Below the pieces are notes generated by a model that made no database searches, was not told where the DNA came from, and worked only from the letters and a program-made list of their open reading frames with translations. From NCBI GenBank assembly GCA_034431315.1, contig DAOUDK010000098.1, positions 1 through 13,204 of the forward strand: a stretch of 13,204 nucleotides of DNA, read 5' to 3'. Shown piece after piece: positions 1 through 7,096 of this stretch. Within the stretch, counting starts at the first letter, position 1. Every line of letters starts with the position of its first letter. This stretch comes from JAUWOY01 sp034431315. Its GTDB lineage: Bacteria; Chloroflexota; Anaerolineae; VGOG01. Position numbers and translations under genes: made by a program.

Positions 1-116
1 CCCTGAGTATGGCCCGTCTTCAGTTGACCCACCTATCTCGATCACACCTATGACGATCGTCAAGTTCCGCGCCATTGTCCCTGCTGCCGAGTGTTAATAT
101 GTCTGTAGACTTAACA
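1..116. other. Left edge, no supported gene
   Basis: I see no convincing coding region here. Just before the duplicated antitoxin there is a -10-like TAGACT at 106-111, in the position matching the TATACT of the intact module at 11195-11200, but no -35 hexamer lies 16-18 bases upstream of it. The stretch may be a decayed promoter or the tail of whatever lies to the left. Confidence 0.4.
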
Positions 117-132
117 ACCAAAGAGGTTTGCG

Positions 133-384
133 ATGCGTTTACGAGCCGATATTTCTGAACACCAGACCGTGGCCCCCGACGACGACATGTTGCCGGAGTA
201 TCACTTTGACTATCGCCAAGCACGCCCCAATCGCTTTGCTACCGACATAGTTGAGGGGAGTCTGATTGTTGTGCTGGAACCAGACATCGCTCAAGTGTTC
301 AAGACCCCCGAAAGCATCCAGGCGGTTTTGCGGGCAATTGCTGGGGTGTTGTCTCAACAATCGCCGGAGACGGTGAGCGGTTAA
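133..384 (+). CDS. Orphan antitoxin fused to toxin start codons
   Basis: An 83-residue protein that is a second copy of the antitoxin at 11489-11737. It begins with MRLR, the first four residues of the BrnT toxin, joined directly to ADISEHQTVAPDDDM, the antitoxin from its fourth residue. It keeps the toxin gene's ribosome binding site (AAAGAGG at 120-126). Outside the fused N-terminus the only residue change between the copies is Ser for Leu; the other base changes are silent or swap TAA for TGA. The family, recognised by its EYxFDYRQARPNRFA and VVLEPDIAQVF segments, is a small antitoxin often found beside BrnT-like toxins. Because no toxin accompanies it, this copy could neutralise or titrate the BrnT encoded 11 kb away, or simply be a decaying duplicate. 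The reading frame is intact and close to normal length, so I call it a gene and not a pseudogene. No good promoter is visible. Confidence 0.7.
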   Translation: MRLRADISEHQTVAPDDDMLPEYHFDYRQARPNRFATDIVEGSLIVVLEPDIAQVFKTPESIQAVLRAIAGVLSQQSPETVSG

Positions 385-401
385 TCACAACTCCACTGTG
401 A
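385..401. repeat. Small inverted repeat after antitoxin stop (left)
   Basis: TCACA at 385-389 and TGTGA at 397-401 are inverted arms around a 7-base centre, directly after the stop codon. The same element follows the other antitoxin copy at 11738-11754. Five-base arms without a T-run are too weak to call a terminator; it may be a small operator or chance. Confidence 0.3.
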
Positions 402-570
402 CGAAGAACTCCCCTATGTGTGGGCTGGCCTGCATGACCTGCTCCAGCGCATCACGGCCCAGCCTCATCAACCAACCGCCGGTGACGGATGGACATCTTC
501 GACTCTTGCTTGCGGGGGAGTAATTACATTGCCCAACCTATCCACCAGACGTGGGAAGGAGGAAAGTGCG

Positions 571-3500
571 ATGAAGCACAACCGAAGAACTACTAACCTC
601 TTGGCTGTTGCCTTGCTCCTGCTCATGGCCTTGCTTTTGCTGGCTATGCCTCAAGTAGCCAGTGTGTCACTGGCGAGGCCTGACCCTGGGGTGACGCCGG
701 TGGATCGAGTGACACCTAATTGGTTGCTGTACGACGACCTAAACTATGGGTTTGTAATACGTTACCCACCGGATTGGTTTCTCTATCCGACAAAGCGATC
801 TGATGGTGGGGACGTTGCAACGATTTCTAATTACCCAATCAATGAGATTGTCAATAAGTCTATCACACGAAGGCGGGCTGGCTTTGCGAAAGTTGAAGTT
901 GGTGTATTCTTGCATGACAAATTACCTACCCAGAGCCTAGAAGAGTGGGTACAACCTGCTGAGTGGATGTTACCGCCACTTGTACAGCAGAATGACTTGG
1001 TGGTCAATGGTATCCGCACTGTGCAGCAGATCTACCGGCGTGGAGAAACGCTTGTCCAGACTGCCTATATCCCAAGAGGGACAAAGGTTTATTTCGTGAC
1101 AATGACGGCATCGGACTCAACCTTGCCCCCAGAGATGCCGGCAATCTTACAAAGCTTCGCGTTTGCTATCCACTACGACCGATCTCAAGAGATGGTGGAA
1201 CACTTATACCCACAAGATGCTTATGGACTGCCAGAGGGTATTTCCCCTATGGCCCCTGGCGGGTTTCGATTGCCGTTCAATGGAAGCTACGCGGTCAGCA
1301 ATGGCCCAGGAGAGGGATATCATAGTGGATCTGCTGAAGAAGCAATTGACTTCCCTATGAACACGGGAACTGCCGTCTATGCTACTGAGACGGGAAATGT
1401 TACCTTCGCTGACTGGGACTCCAGCGGCTACGGATGGAGCATAAAGCTTCACCACGATAATGGGATGGACAGTTGGTATGCACACCTCTCCGAGATATGG
1501 GTGTCGGTTGGCCAGCGTCCCGCAAAGGGGCAGCAGATTAGTAAGTCAGGAAGCTCAGGAGGCGGAAGTACAGGTCCTCACTTGCATTTCCATGTCAAGA
1601 GTGGTTCAAGCCCAGTCTGCATACGCGACCTGCCCGATATATGGTGGAACACCTGGTTTCCACCCGGCGATCCCAATTACTATAGTGGCTGTGCATGCTA
1701 TCCACCCTGTGGCTCGCCGCCGGGTCAATGCTACCAGGGCGCAAGGAGACTGAGTTGTGATGGAGGCTCCGACACCACTCCTCCCACTATCGAGTTCACC
1801 AGCTATCCAGAGCTGAACAGGTGGTACAACACTGACCAGCTGATCTCTTGGAGAGTTACTGACGGTCTATCAGGTGTGAAAGGGTTCAGTCAGAACTGGG
1901 ATAGTGTCCCAGGGGGAAGTGGACCTCAATTCCCAGGAGCTACAGAAGGTTATTTGATGCTCAGTTGGGCTGGGGAAGGGGCGCATACGGCCTGGGTTCG
2001 GGCATGGGATAACGCAGGCAACGAAACTAGCATGTCGATAGGAGCATTCGGGTACGATGTGACTCCACCTACTGTCGAGTTCACCAGCTATCCAGAGCGA
2101 AACAGGTGGTACAATACTGACCAGCGGATCTCTTGGAGAGTTACTGACGGTCTATCAGGTGTGAAAGGGTTCAGTCAGAACTGGGATAGTGTCCCAGGGG
2201 GAAGTGAGCCTCAATTCCCAGGAGCTACAGAAGGTTATTTGATGCTCAGTTGGGCTGGGGAAGGGGCGCATACGGCCTGGGTTCGGGCATGGGATAACAT
2301 CGGCAACGAAACTCGTATGTCAATAGGAGAATTCTGGTACGATGTGACTCCTCCTGTCGTCTCGCTCACGTCTCCGGGAGCGAACTGGGCTTTCAGAGAC
2401 AGTGTGCCGGCCACCGCTAATGTCAGCGATGATCGGAGTGGGATAAACTACGTTGACTTCTGGCTTCTGTACGACGGGGCTTGGCACACGATCAGGGATA
2501 GCGATGGTGGCGATGGTTGGAGTGCTACCTGGGACGTCTCTGGAGTAGCTGAACAGAGTGAAATGATGGTAGTAGCCTGGGCATATGACAAGGCAAGCAA
2601 CGGTGCACAGTCAGGTGCAGCTACAGGGCTGATGATTGATAGGACTAACCCCTCAGGTAGCATTACATCTCCTTCATCGGGATCAGTCTTCAGAGACAGT
2701 CTCACAGCCACCAGTGATGCCAACGACGACCGCAGCGGGGTGAACAGAGTGGACTTCTATCTCTACTACGATGGCACTCAACATCCAAAGACCGACAACA
2801 ACGGTAGCGATGGATGGAGCGTTACCTGGGACCTCTCCGGTGTCGCCGAGCAAAGTGGGATGTGGCTAGGCGCTTGGATATACGACAATGCAAGCAACAG
2901 CCATCATACCAACGTAGTCTCTGAACTGAGAATTGAGAGAACAACTCCTACCGCCACGCCGACCAACACCCCAACAGCCACACCTACACCGACGCCGACC
3001 GATACACCCACGCCCACACCGACGCCGACGAGCACGCCAACCAAGACGTCAACACTAACTCCCACGCCTACAGCGACCAAAACGGCCACGCCAACTCGAA
3101 CAGCAACACCCACACAAACGCCGACGAGCACGCCGACACCGACTTCCACGCTAACCTTCTGGCAGATCGAGACCGTAGACAGCGCCGGGGAGATGGGCAT
3201 GTACACCTCTCTGGCTCTGGACGCCTCCGGCTATCCCCACATTAGCTACTACGACGATACCAACGACGACTTGAAGTACGCCCACTGGGATGGAACTGCC
3301 TGGCAGATCGAGACTGTGGACAGTGCTGGCGATGTCGGCTTGTACACTTCTCTGGCTCTCAATGCATTAGGCTATCCTCACATCAGCTACTACGACGGCA
3401 CCAACGATGACCTGAAATACGCCCGCTGGGATGGAACTGCCTGGCAGATCGAAACGGTGGACGCCGGCTGGATAGGGATAGGCAAGTACCCCTCTCTGGT

Positions 3501-6276
3501 CCTGGACGACCTGGACCGACCACACATCAGCTACGCGACTGGCCGCAGCGACTTTGGAGATCTGAGGTATGCCCATTGGGATGGAGCTGCCTGGCAGATC
3601 GAGACCGTGGACAGCAGCGACTGGCTCGGGAAGCTGGACCCCTCTCTGGCCTTGGATGCCTTGGACCGACCCCACATCAGCTACTTCGACAGCTACATGG
3701 GGAGCGCCAATTTGAAGTACGCTTACTGGGATGGCGCGGCCTGGCAGATTGAGACCGTAGAGCACTGCGTGTACTTCGCCCGGTACACGTCTCTGGTCCT
3801 GGATGCCTCGGACTACCCTCACATCAGCTACTACGGCGGCGTCCCCTACCAAGCGATCGGTTTGAAGTACGCCTACTGGGATGGAACTGCCTGGCAAATC
3901 GAGACCGTGGACAGTGCTGGCGATGTCGGCTTGTACACTTCTCTGGCTCTCGATGCCTTAGGCTATCCTCACATCAGCTACTACGACGATACCAACGACG
4001 ACCTGAAGTACGCTCGCTGGGAGGGAACTGCCTGGCAGATCGAGACCGTGGACAGTGCTGGCGACGTCGGCTTGTACACTTCTCTGGCTCTCGATGCCTC
4101 AGACTATCCTCACATCAGCTACTACGACGACACCAACGACGATCTGAAGTACGCCTGGCAGGAAGCAGGCACTATCAGCAACGCCCGCATGAGCAATACT
4201 CCCTATGGGCCAGCCGTGACCCAGTTCGCCTCTGGGACAAGTGTGGTTTACGTTGTCTTCGACTACTCTGATATGCAGAATGAGAGGGTCAAGATAAAGG
4301 TCTATGACAATTTAGGCAATGTCCTGTTCGAACAGGTCGAAGCTTGCACAGGGTCTGGGACAAAGTCCATCGAGGTATTGGGTCCTGGGGGAGGGGCTTT
4401 CCCTGATGGCCGGTATGTCACCAACTTTTATAGAGGCCCTCCTATCAAAACTCTCATCTGGGACGTTGGTGAAGTGACAACTCCTACCCCCACTCCGACG
4501 AATACAGCCACACCCACCCCAACTAGCACGCCGACGGATACGCCAACGAGTACACTTACGCCCACCCCGACTGGCACGCCCACCTTTACTTCCACGAGTA
4601 CTTCTACGCCCACGCCGACACCCACCGGCACTTCCACGCCAACGGCCACCCACACTCCGACGCCAACTGACACTCCCACCGCCACTCCAACGGACACTTC
4701 GACCCCAACACCAACACTTGTACCAACAGGCACACCGACCCCAACGCCGACCAGCACGTCTACTGCGACAGCGACGAATACACCAACCAGGACACCAACG
4801 GCTACGACGACTCCTTCAATCGAGCCTGACATCAGCATCGCTATTTCCCCCGCTGCAACCCAAGTTGCTGTGAACACCATCTTCACCGTGGACATTGCGA
4901 TTGACTCAGGCACCCAGCAGGTGGACGGCGCGCAAGCCTTCGTCAACTTCGATCCCGACTTCTTGCAAGTGGTGGACGAGTACGGCAACCCAAGCAGCAT
5001 TATCATCGGCGGCACCGCCTTCCAATACGAATTCTTGAATGCGGTGGACAACACGGCAGGAACCATCGGTTATGCAGCAGGTAGCGCATCCAGCTTCCCC
5101 TCCGGTGTCTTCACCCTGGCCACCATCCACTTCAAAGCCACGGCGGAAACGGAGAACACTGTCGTCGCTTTCAACCTCACCTCTCCCAGGAAGACCCGGA
5201 TCACCTTCGGGGGCAGCAACCTGGCTTTCGCACCCTTGGATGGCAGCGTGGAAATTGCGTCTGGAGTGGAGATCGCAGGTTCGGTCACTCTGCAAGGGCG
5301 GCCCGATCCTCCAGACGCCTCATGGAGCGTCCCTTTGACCTTCCGGGTGTACGATCCGGGTGAGGCGACCCCCCGCTACGAGTTCCACCCCACCACCGAC
5401 GACTGGGGCCGATTCACCATCGTGGACAGCATAGCGCCAGGAACCTACGATCTCCAGGTGAAGAACAGCCATACCTTGAGCAACAGGAGAGAGAATGTCA
5501 CTCTGGTTTCAGGGCTTAATCTCGTCAACATGTGCACCCTCCTGGAGGGTGACGCTGACGACAACGACCTGGTGGACGTCAGTGACTTCTCCATGCTTGC
5601 AGCCTGTTTCTTCAAGCCCCTCGACTCCCAGCCCTTCTGCCCTAACACCGACTTCAACGAGGATGGCGTCGTTGACGTTGGCGACTTCTCCCTCCTCAAT
5701 AGCAACTTCTTCGAGGAGGGGCCCATCATCGTCACCTGCAACGGTGGGGGAAGCGCACCCTCCGAAGCCAGGGGGATTCTCCAGGTCGCTGAACAAGAGG
5801 ACATCGTTATCGCCATCTCCCCCTCTGTCACCAGGGTTCTCGCTAATACCATCTTCACTCTGGATATTGTGGTTCACTCAGGCACTCAGCAGGTGGACGG
5901 AGTGCAGGCTTTCGTCAACTTCGACCCCGACTCTCTGCAAGTAGTGGACGAGGATGGCAACCCAGGCAGCGCCATCATCGGCGGCACCGCCTTCCAATAC
6001 GAGTTCTTGAATGAGGTGGACAACACGGCAGGAACCATCAACTACGCCGCAGGGAGCATGTCCAGCTTCCCCTCCGGCACCTTCATTCTGGCCACCACCC
6101 GTTTCAAAGCTACGAAGGGAACAGGGAATACCGCGGTGACCTTCAACCTCGCCTCTTCCAGAGAGACCAAGATCACCTTCGGCGGCAACAACCTGTCCTT
6201 CGATGTATTGGGGGGAAGCGTGATCACGGGCTATGAGAACTACCTGCCCCTCGTCATCAAGAAGTATTCATCTTGA
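571..6276 (+). CDS. Giant secreted M23/propeller/cohesin-dockerin protein
   Basis: A 1901-residue exported protein. I chose ATG 571 because AAGGAGG (556-562) sits 8 bases upstream and a signal peptide follows (Arg-rich start, Leu-rich core 10-26, cleavage near residues 31-35). Domains in order: PsbP-like region (about 49-204, YGFVIRYPPDWF); M23 metallopeptidase (about 230-345) with likely zinc ligands H251, D260 and H339 and catalytic H305 and H337; Cys-rich stretch to about 400; four Ig-like repeats (401-495, 496-590, 591-689, 690-788); Thr/Pro linker (791-862); seven WQIETVD repeats (864-1198), likely a beta-propeller; unassigned domain (1198-1302); Thr/Pro linker (1303-1416); cohesin-like (1420-1562); carboxypeptidase-regulatory-like (about 1563-1655); type I dockerin (1660-1717); cohesin-like (1744-1886); C-terminal YLPLVIKKYSS. 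It probably acts at the cell surface, cutting peptide cross-links and holding partners; substrate and partners cannot be told. An upstream in-frame ATG at 418 lacks this support. Confidence 0.9.
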   Translation: MKHNRRTTNLLAVALLLLMALLLLAMPQVASVSLARPDPGVTPVDRVTPNWLLYDDLNYGFVIRYPPDWFLYPTKRSDGGDVATISNYPINEIVNKSITRRRAGFAKVEVGVFLHDKLPTQSLEEWVQPAEWMLPPLVQQNDLVVNGIRTVQQIYRRGETLVQTAYIPRGTKVYFVTMTASDSTLPPEMPAILQSFAFAIHYDRSQEMVEHLYPQDAYGLPEGISPMAPGGFRLPFNGSYAVSNGPGEGYHSGSAEEAIDFPMNTGTAVYATETGNVTFADWDSSGYGWSIKLHHDNGMDSWYAHLSEIWVSVGQRPAKGQQISKSGSSGGGSTGPHLHFHVKSGSSPVCIRDLPDIWWNTWFPPGDPNYYSGCACYPPCGSPPGQCYQGARRLSCDGGSDTTPPTIEFTSYPELNRWYNTDQLISWRVTDGLSGVKGFSQNWDSVPGGSGPQFPGATEGYLMLSWAGEGAHTAWVRAWDNAGNETSMSIGAFGYDVTPPTVEFTSYPERNRWYNTDQRISWRVTDGLSGVKGFSQNWDSVPGGSEPQFPGATEGYLMLSWAGEGAHTAWVRAWDNIGNETRMSIGEFWYDVTPPVVSLTSPGANWAFRDSVPATANVSDDRSGINYVDFWLLYDGAWHTIRDSDGGDGWSATWDVSGVAEQSEMMVVAWAYDKASNGAQSGAATGLMIDRTNPSGSITSPSSGSVFRDSLTATSDANDDRSGVNRVDFYLYYDGTQHPKTDNNGSDGWSVTWDLSGVAEQSGMWLGAWIYDNASNSHHTNVVSELRIERTTPTATPTNTPTATPTPTPTDTPTPTPTPTSTPTKTSTLTPTPTATKTATPTRTATPTQTPTSTPTPTSTLTFWQIETVDSAGEMGMYTSLALDASGYPHISYYDDTNDDLKYAHWDGTAWQIETVDSAGDVGLYTSLALNALGYPHISYYDGTNDDLKYARWDGTAWQIETVDAGWIGIGKYPSLVLDDLDRPHISYATGRSDFGDLRYAHWDGAAWQIETVDSSDWLGKLDPSLALDALDRPHISYFDSYMGSANLKYAYWDGAAWQIETVEHCVYFARYTSLVLDASDYPHISYYGGVPYQAIGLKYAYWDGTAWQIETVDSAGDVGLYTSLALDALGYPHISYYDDTNDDLKYARWEGTAWQIETVDSAGDVGLYTSLALDASDYPHISYYDDTNDDLKYAWQEAGTISNARMSNTPYGPAVTQFASGTSVVYVVFDYSDMQNERVKIKVYDNLGNVLFEQVEACTGSGTKSIEVLGPGGGAFPDGRYVTNFYRGPPIKTLIWDVGEVTTPTPTPTNTATPTPTSTPTDTPTSTLTPTPTGTPTFTSTSTSTPTPTPTGTSTPTATHTPTPTDTPTATPTDTSTPTPTLVPTGTPTPTPTSTSTATATNTPTRTPTATTTPSIEPDISIAISPAATQVAVNTIFTVDIAIDSGTQQVDGAQAFVNFDPDFLQVVDEYGNPSSIIIGGTAFQYEFLNAVDNTAGTIGYAAGSASSFPSGVFTLATIHFKATAETENTVVAFNLTSPRKTRITFGGSNLAFAPLDGSVEIASGVEIAGSVTLQGRPDPPDASWSVPLTFRVYDPGEATPRYEFHPTTDDWGRFTIVDSIAPGTYDLQVKNSHTLSNRRENVTLVSGLNLVNMCTLLEGDADDNDLVDVSDFSMLAACFFKPLDSQPFCPNTDFNEDGVVDVGDFSLLNSNFFEEGPIIVTCNGGGSAPSEARGILQVAEQEDIVIAISPSVTRVLANTIFTLDIVVHSGTQQVDGVQAFVNFDPDSLQVVDEDGNPGSAIIGGTAFQYEFLNEVDNTAGTINYAAGSMSSFPSGTFILATTRFKATKGTGNTAVTFNLASSRETKITFGGNNLSFDVLGGSVITGYENYLPLVIKKYSS
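1771..2340 (+). repeat. Tandem 285-bp duplication, Ig-like domains 1-2
   Basis: Two exactly 285-base units (1771-2055 and 2056-2340) encode 95-residue Ig-like domains starting D-T/V-TPPT. They are almost identical at DNA level over long stretches, for example from CTTGGAGAGTTACTGACGG through the codons for the WDNxGNET segment. Near identity at silent positions indicates a recent in-frame duplication or gene conversion. Confidence 0.92.
2341..2934 (+). repeat. Ig-like domains 3-4, 99-residue repeats
   Basis: Two 297-base units (2341-2637 and 2638-2934) each encode 99 residues sharing ITSP/LTSP, VFRDS or AFRDS, DDRSG, GWS-TWD-SGVAEQS and a YD-ASN segment. They resemble bacterial Ig-like repeats of surface proteins and are more diverged than domains 1-2. 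Confidence 0.8.
2941..3156 (+). repeat. Thr/Pro-rich linker 1
   Basis: A 72-residue stretch (791-862 of the protein) of TPTATPT/TPTPTPT type, encoded by ACN-CCN pairs. It is a typical extended, probably O-glycosylated, spacer between extracellular domains. The DNA is near-repetitive, and long reading frames on the opposite strand here (Val-Gly repeats) are artefacts of it. Confidence 0.92.
3160..4164 (+). repeat. Seven WQIETVD repeats (beta-propeller)
   Basis: Seven repeats begin with WQIETV at bases 3160, 3301, 3442, 3592, 3742, 3892 and 4033, a spacing of 141 or 150 bases (47 or 50 residues). Each carries SLxLDA, HISYY/HISYF-type and LKYAxWDG segments; the last lacks only the closing WDGTA part. 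Seven four-strand units fit a seven-bladed beta-propeller. Units 2, 6 and 7 are nearly identical in DNA, so copy number may vary. Confidence 0.85.
4477..4818 (+). repeat. Thr/Pro-rich linker 2
   Basis: A 114-residue Thr/Pro/Ser spacer (residues 1303-1416) separating the propeller and unassigned domain from the cohesin-dockerin end. It has the same ACN-CCN DNA texture as linker 1 and is a likely site of length variation and glycosylation. Confidence 0.92.
4828..5256 (+). repeat. Cohesin-like domain 1
   Basis: Encodes residues 1420-1562, a cohesin-type beta-sandwich: ISIAISPAATQVAVNTIFTV, VDGAQAFVNFDPDFLQVV, then TAGTIGYAAGS and FKATAE segments. Its partner copy is at 5800-6228, and stretches such as GGCACCGCCTTCCAATACGA are identical in both, which indicates a duplication. 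Confidence 0.8.
5548..5721 (+). other. Type I dockerin module in the giant protein
   Basis: Residues 1660-1717 hold two F-hand calcium loops. Loop 1 ligands: D1661, D1663, N1665, D1669, D1672. Loop 2 ligands: D1694, N1696, D1698, D1702, D1705. Each is followed by a helix of the form FSxLxxxFF. Loop 1 has Asp where Gly is usual at loop position 6. The positions that often set cohesin recognition read VS and VG. All calcium ligands are present, so the module should fold. Confidence 0.85.
5800..6228 (+). repeat. Cohesin-like domain 2
   Basis: Encodes residues 1744-1886, closely matching domain 1 (VDGVQAFVNFDPDSLQVV, IIGGTAFQYEFLNEVDNTAG, SSFPSGTF). It lies after the dockerin, so the protein ends cohesin, dockerin, cohesin. 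The remaining 15 residues carry the YLPLVIK motif. Confidence 0.8.
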
Positions 6277-6279
6277 TGC

Positions 6280-6308
6280 TTGCCAGGAGCAAGGTTCTGT
6301 GCTATACT
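6280..6308 (+). promoter_or_regulatory. Sigma70-type promoter for DUF433/DUF5615 module
   Basis: TTGCCA (6280-6285), 17-base spacer, TATACT (6303-6308); transcription would start near 6315. The arms CTTGC (6279-6283) and GCAAG (6289-6293) form a small inverted repeat over the -35, a possible operator for antitoxin autoregulation. The promoter begins just after the giant gene's stop codon. Confidence 0.7.
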
Positions 6309-6338
6309 GAAGCCAACACCGATCCGGGAGATGAAATG

Positions 6339-6671
6339 ATGAGATTAGAAGACTATTTTGACTTTCTATCGCCTGAAGACATTCGCTTGAAGGGGCACCG
6401 CATCGGCATTGACGACGTGCTTTACTACTACCTGGAAGGGTACACGCCGGAGGAGATTGCCGCTAACCTGCCCACCCTGAGTCTGGAGCAGATTCACGCC
6501 ACGATCACCTACTATCTGCATAACCGGGCCAAGGTGGATGCCTATCTTTCGCGTCTGGCGACCTGGCGTGAACAGCGTTACCGCGAATGGGAAGCCGATC
6601 CCTCACCCGTCGTGCAACGGTTGCGCGCGCTCAGGTCCCAACGGGAAAGAAGGCAGGCAGCAGCCACATGA
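6339..6671 (+). CDS. DUF433 family antitoxin
   Basis: A 110-residue protein, probably the antitoxin of a type II pair with the next gene. The central segment (DIRLKGHRIGIDDVLYYYLE, then GYTPEEIAANLPTLSLEQIH and ITYYL) is the DUF433 signature, a small helix-turn-helix fold expected to bind DNA at its own promoter. The C-terminal third is Arg/Glu-rich and charged (REQRYREWE to the end) and would be the part that contacts the toxin. I prefer ATG 6339 because GGGAG (6326-6330) is 8 bases upstream; ATG 6336 directly before it is equally readable. A longer start at 6273 would precede the predicted promoter. The stop codon overlaps the next start (ATGA), so the two are translationally coupled. Confidence 0.82.
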   Translation: MRLEDYFDFLSPEDIRLKGHRIGIDDVLYYYLEGYTPEEIAANLPTLSLEQIHATITYYLHNRAKVDAYLSRLATWREQRYREWEADPSPVVQRLRALRSQRERRQAAAT

Positions 6672-7027
6672 AGGTGCGTTTTCTGCTGGACGAGAACTTG
6701 TCCCCTCGGCTCAAAGCGGCCTTGCTGCGCTTGAATCCTGCTATTGACGTGGTGCGCGTGGGAGACCCGGGGGCGCCGCAATTGGGAACGCCTGACCCGG
6801 ATATGCTGCGCTACCTGGAGTTATCACAGCGAATGTTGATCACCTTGAACCGAAAGAGTATGCCTGCCCACATTGAATCACACTGGGCGGCGGGTGGGCA
6901 CCTGTGGGGACTGTTCTGGGTTCGTTCGAGGATACCGATAGGCCGTCTGGCGCAAGCGCTCTTCCTGGTCTGGGAAGCCAGCGAAGCCGAAGAGTGGATT
7001 GATTGGCTGGATTGGATTCCATTTTGA
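6668..7027 (+). CDS. DUF5615 PIN-like toxin
   Basis: A 119-residue PIN-like protein, the probable toxin of the DUF433 pair. It starts FLLDENLSPRL with acidic D8 and E9, has a second acidic cluster at D43/D45, and ends the core with MLITLNRKSM, where N61 stands where classical PIN domains have another Asp. This is the usual DUF5615 pattern. By family it would be an RNase whose activity the antitoxin blocks; the actual RNA target is unknown. It overlaps the antitoxin by four bases (ATGA at 6668-6671) and has no promoter of its own. The C-terminal WIDWLDWIPF is Trp-rich and hydrophobic. Length is normal for the family, with no sign of truncation. Confidence 0.82.
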   Translation: MKVRFLLDENLSPRLKAALLRLNPAIDVVRVGDPGAPQLGTPDPDMLRYLELSQRMLITLNRKSMPAHIESHWAAGGHLWGLFWVRSRIPIGRLAQALFLVWEASEAEEWIDWLDWIPF

Positions 7028-7096
7028 CGTTCCTGTTGGAGTCTGGGGGAGGCAACTTGGCGCCCCGACATGCGTATAGTTAATGAGGTAAACCCT

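Larger units (their letters stand above)
117..409 (+). repeat. Direct repeat, left copy (toxin-deleted)
   Basis: Bases 117-144 are identical to 11205-11232 (leader, ribosome binding site and first four toxin codons). Bases 145-409 then match 11498-11762 without gaps, with 6 differences in 265 positions by my count. The 265 bases at 11233-11497, holding nearly the whole BrnT toxin, are absent here. Resemblance fades on both sides: TGTAGACT at 104-111 echoes TGTATACT, and CCTATG follows shortly after 409 in both copies. Confidence 0.93.

Noticed and set aside
418..570. N-terminal extension of the giant protein from ATG 418
   Set aside because: It has no ribosome binding site, would bury the signal peptide 51 residues inside, and the ATG at 571 has AAGGAGG at ideal spacing followed by a classical signal peptide.
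2941..3156. CRISPR or minisatellite array in the Thr/Pro region
   Set aside because: There are no constant repeats with unique spacers; the periodicity is six bases and explained by Thr-Pro codons.
2904..3206. Antisense open frame rich in Val-Gly over linker 1
   Set aside because: It is the reverse reading of ACN-CCN codon pairs of the Thr/Pro linker; low complexity, no start signals.
4428..5066. Antisense open frames over linker 2 and cohesin 1
   Set aside because: Same repetitive artefact opposite a clearly coding strand.
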